From Mycosarcoma maydis (Eukaryota > Basidiomycota > Ustilaginomycetes > Ustilaginales): a stretch of DNA of 64,000 nt. Positions 59,669 through 64,000 of this stretch are shown in pieces. The stretch lies in contig NC_026479.1 of assembly GCF_000328475.2 (NCBI RefSeq), forward strand, positions 310,001-374,000, written 5' to 3'. The translations under genes were made by a program, and so were the position numbers. Every line of letters starts with the position of its first letter. Positions within the stretch are counted from its first letter, which is position 1. The notes beneath the pieces are model-generated. The model did no database searches. It was not told where the DNA came from and saw nothing but the letters and a program-made list of their open reading frames with translations.

Positions 59669-60835
59669 CGCAGCCGCAGCCGCCGACACTCACGACTCGG
59701 TGCCTGAGGGCAGAGAGAATTCCGAGAGTTGCTTTGAATTCCTGAGGGAGCGCGTCACACGCTCTCCCAAAAAATTCAAATTTTGCGGCACAATACACAG
59801 ACACTCACAACTGTGACAGCTCTCGTGTCTGTCACGTTCACGTCGTTTCACCCAAGCGCGTGCAATTCAAGTTAACTTAGGCCAGATGAGTGATGCAGAT
59901 CTTTTGCCAGCACTTCAAGAGTCAAGTGTTGGCGTACAGCCACCTGTTTTGGCCTCCTCCTAGATCACCATCAGATCTCACAGTCCTACAGCACCTGCAA
60001 CAGCAGCATCAGAAGCAGCAGCACGAGACGCTGCCAATGTAAATCTTGCGTGCATTGTCAATGATGAGCGTGGCCAGCTTGAAGCGAGGCAACTTGGCAG
60101 GCAAAGCCAGGAATTAGCCTTCAGCGGTGCATCTGCGTACACGCCAGCCATTCGGAGCTGATTTGCCGGAGGGGCAAGCGGACACTCGTGACTAGCATCC
60201 GCCGAGCTCTTCCGCCTGTGTATTCGCAACTTGACAAGCAAATCGCAACGCTGTGCTCAAAACTCAAAAAGCCGAACCGGACGTAAGCCAAAAATTGAAA
60301 TCACAAATCGTGTATCGCTCGAATCACGATTATGAATCACGAATACGATCCAATCAACTTGATCACCCTGAATTTCCGGACTTAACATCAGCGTCATGAG
60401 CGCAAGGCACGGTCCCGGCCGAGTTGTCTCCTCCTCCACTGGTCAGCCCTCACTGAGATCCTGCACTCATTTAACATCACTTTGGACAAGGTGTCCGCAT
60501 TCGCGCCCTGTCGTGCCATCCTCGTTGAGAGCGAGGCTCAAGTGCATCGACAGTGGATGCTTAACTTCCACCTTTGCGTTCAATGTGTGCGCCGGACAAT
60601 CCGCAAAAGAAGCGTGGGGGGGTCGGGTTATCACGTTGGGTGTGTGATTGCTTTTTGGGTGGCTTATGTGAACGCTGGAGATGAGCGCCTAAGTGCATAG
60701 GATGCAGATCATGGACGTGGACAGTGCCTCGATCATAAGGTGCGGTCCAGATAGCTGCTAATGTAACAAATGCGGAGTGCAGAAATGAGGCAGGATGGAG
60801 AAAACGGAGAGATGGTTGCAAACAAGTTGCTCCGT
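59234..60835. other. LCB2 promoter region and RPL24 3' flank
   Basis: About 1.6 kb with no supported gene. It contains a CAG/CAA hexamer microsatellite at 59638-59685 and dispersed motif copies near 59694, 60300, 60325 and 60338. Frames across the microsatellite would code polyglutamine or polycysteine but have no other support. Confidence 0.5.
59638..59685. repeat. Hexanucleotide microsatellite
   Basis: Units of CAGCAA change to CAGCCG towards the 3' side, over 48 bases upstream of LCB2. Noncoding as far as I can tell. Confidence 0.9.
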
Positions 60836-62334
60836 TTAGACACGGACCTTGCCAGCACCACCCTTCATCTGCTGTCGCGAGACCTGGGGACCAGCACCGC
60901 CGGCGCCAAGCGACTTGACCTTGTTGGCCTTGCGAACCTCGGCCTTGGCCTTCTTGTCCTCCTTGCTCTTAGCAACCGCAGCTTGGCGGGCAGCGGCACG
61001 AACCTCAGGCTTCTGGTTTCGGCGAGCGTTGATCTGCTCGAGCGAAGCACCAACGATACCACGCTGGTGCTTTACCGTCTTGCGCGAGCGCTTCTTGGCC
61101 ACCTCCTCGGTGACACCCTTCTTGTGGAGTCGGCGGTATACGACAGTCCAGGCGATCTTACGAGGGTTCTTGCGCTGCAGGAAGAGAGACTCGTTCTTGG
61201 AGCTCACAAAGCGGAAGACCTACGACAAATGGAAAGGTTAGGTAGCCAAGGAGCAAGATTTAGTCAAACTGATTCCAAGTCTACGGTCATTGTGGATCGA
61301 CTGTCGCCGGAATAAAGACGGCAGAGAACGCAGGGTCGGTAGCTTTGCAACGTCAATCACAGACAAGACATCGGTTGCAACCTTGGGAAGTGTCGAGTCT
61401 TCTCACAACGTTGTCAATGTCTGTTGCGTACTCTTGTTACGTTGCAAGCTTCGTATGTGAGACCCTTGCCTCTGCCTCCGTAAATTCGGAGGGAAACATA
61501 CCTTGTTGTCACCACGGACGTAGAGACGACCCTTGCCACTGTTTCGAGTCAAGGTGACAAGTTAGTGGGCGAATTGTCGATGATTAGTACTAGGCCTGCA
61601 ATTGCACTGGGCGGTTGCAGCATCTATGGGCTGCAGCAATCGGAACTCTACGATCTCGTGGGGCGGTGGCGTATTTCCTTTATCACCGGCTCCAAATATA
61701 AACCCCATTGCATCATGTCGATTTAAACCCTAAACCCTTGTACCCTTGCTGCCAGTTTCCTAATGATCTGCGCTTGATCCTTTCGTGCAAGTGTCCCTCA
61801 CCTGTCGTGGGTGGTCTTTTCTATTCCTGTACTGAGGCTGGACCGAGAAAGCTTATCCCAACGCTACAAGAGATTGGTCGACGTTGTCGGCATCTGAGGT
61901 GGTAGGTGTTGGTAAAGCCACTTGACATTATATCCTTCCTTGGCTCCATGCGATTCCGCTGGCTGGATACGTGTAGATGATGCCACGCCGCCAACAAGTG
62001 CGGAACCGCGGAAATGCGTGACCTTCTAAATCTGAAATGCAGTTATTGATGCCTTATGTTGAAGTGACCAAGTCGTGCCGTCCTCCATACACCCATACGA
62101 GCTCCGCCTCCGCTTCTTCGCAGTCCTCAGGATAGTCTCTTTGTCTGATGTCACGGCTGCTCTGTGTATCGCCCAAAGTCCTGGTGCAAAACGATTTTGC
62201 TGAAACATGCTGGTGCTTTGGTTGCTGATTTGGCTTCCGATAGATTTGCAGCCCATAGAATGCTTTGCAAGCTACGGATGGATGACTTACGGGTAGATCT
62301 TCCTCTGAGAGAATGCGCAAATCTCGACCTTCAT
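60836..62334 (-). CDS. RPL24: 60S ribosomal protein eL24
   Basis: I joined three coding exons on the minus strand: 62334-62291, 61538-61502 and 61219-60836, with introns of 752 bases (donor GTAAGT) and 282 bases (donor GTATGT). The 154-residue protein starts [20 protein letters not shown] and continues [20 protein letters not shown], then [21 protein letters not shown] and [20 protein letters not shown], the classic eL24 order, though the Cys is single where a zinc-binding pair would be expected in the archaeal type. It ends in an Ala/Lys-rich tail. The ATG directly follows an acceptor CTACACAG, so an untranslated leader exon ending at 62485 is likely, with a 150-base leader intron. Large first coding intron is unusual for this window. 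Confidence 0.93.
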
Positions 62335-62484
62335 CTGTGTAGAGCAACGGTAGGGCAGTGAAATGCAAGTTGTAGATGCAGGGTAGGATGATGTGGATGA
62401 GCGATCGTGGTCGGAGACCGAGAGCTGGTGTGCGGAACGTGCTGGTAATGTCGTGTTCCGAGCTGGTAGTTTGCCGCTGCTTAC
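62335..62484 (-). other. Candidate leader intron of RPL24
   Basis: On the minus strand, donor GTAAGC at 62484 follows CGTCAAG, and acceptor TACACAG abuts the ATG at 62334. Both sites are good matches to GT-AG rules, but expression data are needed to prove the junction. Confidence 0.5.
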
Positions 62485-62540
62485 CTTGACGATATATTGT
62501 TGATCTTGTCGAGGTTGAGGTGATGGTGAAGGCACTGTTC
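62485..62540 (-). other. Candidate untranslated first exon of RPL24
   Basis: A CA/TC-rich stretch ending ATATCGTCAAG immediately before a splice donor. It resembles the candidate leaders of RPL32 and RPL13A in composition and in its CGTCAAG end. The 5' limit is undefined. Confidence 0.4.
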
Positions 62541-64000
62541 CGGTAACAGAGGTATTCTCGGCCTGGATGAGCGAGCAATGACAGCGCAGGATGGATCATC
62601 GCACTCTGCTGTCAGCAAATCCGCGCGAGGCTTGATCTAGGCACTTTACCTGCCATTTAGTGAATATATAATGCATCACGTGTACCTCGGCCGAACAAAA
62701 ATACAGTTTGTGCGGAGATGACGGTCTCACATATCTTTTTCCCGTGCCGAAAAAAATACACGTCACAGAATCACGAAGAGGACTCGTGACTTCTCCATGT
62801 CGGATGGCGTGCTGCCCACATTCACGTTTGAGCCCTAGTAAAGTGTACTCGCAACCGCGTGTATGCCGCGTGTTCTCGATGATGAGCACGATAACAGCCA
62901 GCCCCGATGTGGTTTGCGGACCATGAAACTCCTGAAGCAACGCCATCCTGTCGGCGTGTCGCCAAATCGGGAGGTCCTTACTGTGATCAAGGCTTGGAAT
63001 TGCAGCATGAAACTGGTCGCCACGCGAAAGACTTGCTTGCAGCTGACAAGCGAGGGTGGGGTGATGAAAGAAGCCGTGTTCTCCACTGAGGGGTGAAAAC
63101 GTTTGAAGCGAGCTACGAAGGATGTATCCACATGGTACGGACATTTGGGCTGTGCTCGCCGTACAAACCTTGGGCATCGGAATGCAAGGTGCTGTTCCGC
63201 GTGCTTGCGAAAGAATGGGCCGCTGGCTGCTGGCTTCTGTCTGTTGACCGCCGGCCTTCAAGGTAGTTCAAGTCCAATCTCGGTCGATGTCGATGTCGCT
63301 CGTACAATCGTGCCTTCGTCAACACACGCAACGATTGCGACCACCACGGAGTTGCGAGAACGACCACACGGTATCTGATACAATGAAGCAGTTCGATGGT
63401 AAGCTCTGCTTCTTGCTATGCCGTGTAGGACCGTGCGTTTTGCATTATTGTCTCGTCATTGCAAGTGAATGGTCGTGTCCCGGTTCAAGTACTTATGTCG
63501 GCGCGCACATAACTTTCATGGTATTTGTTGATGTCAGCATCCTGTTATCGTTCCGATCAGAACTGTGCGACGAACGAGGCGCCGACGTGGAAACATGACG
63601 TGCGATTCGTGATTGTCTGGAATTCTGTTGGCCAATATTCACGATTCACGATTGTTCTGTGGTAAAAGTTGGCAGGCTCCTGGCAGTTGCTATTCACGAA
63701 TGGACGCTAGCGGCACATGATGAATTCAGGAATGGAATTCACGATTACTGTAAAGAGTTATGAACAGTCGTGAAGAGCGAGACATGAGAACCGCGGAGTG
63801 AAGCGTGATTCTCTGGTACGAGGTGCAAAGACCGGCCATTTTCAGGGACACAGCTTGAGCAATTCACGATTCGGCAGAGCGAGGGCAGCGTGCAGCACCG
63901 AGTTGCATGTTATGTCGGAACATCGGGCCGCGGCCTATCGAAGAACTTGGCAGTCGTGAGTAGCTCGGGCATATGTCGTGAGTTAAGTAAGTGAAATCAC
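62541..64000. other. RPL24 upstream region and window tail
   Basis: This 1.46 kb region has dispersed motifs at 62763-62790 and a dense group from 63600 to the end. An open frame of 221 codons at 62596-63261 on the minus strand lacks recognisable features and has no clear ATG context; I do not call it. Confidence 0.5.
63600..63990. repeat. Cluster of TCACGA/TCGTGA motif copies at the window end
   Basis: Half-sites lie at about 63604, 63638-63653, 63692, 63736, 63770, 63861, 63954 and 63978, on both strands, in a region without genes. ATTCACGATTCACGATT at 63637 is a direct doublet. Confidence 0.7.

Noticed and set aside
59296..59804. Frames coding polyglutamine (+) and polycysteine (-) across the hexamer microsatellite
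   Set aside because: Both are by-products of the CAG-type repeat in the LCB2 upstream region; flanking residues look random.
62596..63261. 221-codon frame near the window end
   Set aside because: No domain, mixed composition, overlaps other frames on both strands, and lies in motif-rich spacer DNA.
1..64000. CRISPR array or transposable element
   Set aside because: The repeated TCACGA motif has no regular spacing, and I saw no transposase, reverse transcriptase, long terminal repeat or terminal inverted repeat with target duplication.

Overview
This window is nuclear DNA from a basidiomycete fungus, most likely a smut (Ustilaginomycetes, Ustilago/Sporisorium type). The support is: large mostly uninterrupted genes with high-GC codon use, short GT-AG introns placed close to start codons, fungal proteins (Zn2Cys6 regulator, cobalamin-independent methionine synthase, calcineurin A, tuberin), two intron-bearing tRNA genes, and no sign of operons or bacterial signals. 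I place it from family knowledge and genome style, not from a database match. I see no transposon, rRNA gene or CRISPR array.

Layout. 0-10 kb: TFIIH subunit Tfb4 (+), ubiquilin Dsk2 (+), translation elongation factor EF-1alpha (-, spliced), TFIID subunit TAF7 (-). 10-14 kb: the divergent ribosomal protein genes eL32 (-) and uL13 (+), which seem to share a promoter and to carry matching untranslated first exons. 14-19 kb: two unrecognised proteins on the minus strand, the first with ubiquitin-interacting-like motifs. 20-26 kb: FRG1 (+), a Zn2Cys6 regulator with a polyglutamine tract (-), and a bZIP-like protein with an unusual basic region (-). 26.5-36 kb: tRNA-Arg, a Sld7-like candidate (+), a long coiled-coil protein (-), methionine synthase (-, spliced). 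37-47 kb: a Gyp2/Mdr1-type TBC GAP (+), calcineurin A (+), a small proline-rich protein (-), tRNA-Pro, Pet117 (+), and an acidic orphan protein (+). 47-64 kb: tuberin TSC2 (-, 2160 residues in one exon), the five-exon complex III hinge protein Qcr6 (+), serine palmitoyltransferase Lcb2 (-), ribosomal protein eL24 (-, four exons including a leader exon), and a motif-rich tail.

The genes are mostly housekeeping: transcription initiation, translation, ubiquitin handling, respiratory-chain assembly, sphingolipid and methionine synthesis, and Ca2+ and TOR signalling. I see no gene cluster with a common pathway. Two convergent pairs have stop codons only 50 and 82 bases apart, so their transcripts probably overlap.

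The most striking pattern outside genes is a dispersed short motif, TCACGA/TCGTGA, often as an inverted pair with a one-base spacer. It recurs many times in intergenic DNA across the window and is rare in coding DNA. A second pattern is that the three ribosomal protein genes each appear to have a CA/TC-rich untranslated exon ending in or near CGTCAAG, followed by a splice donor, with the coding start at or a few bases past the acceptor.
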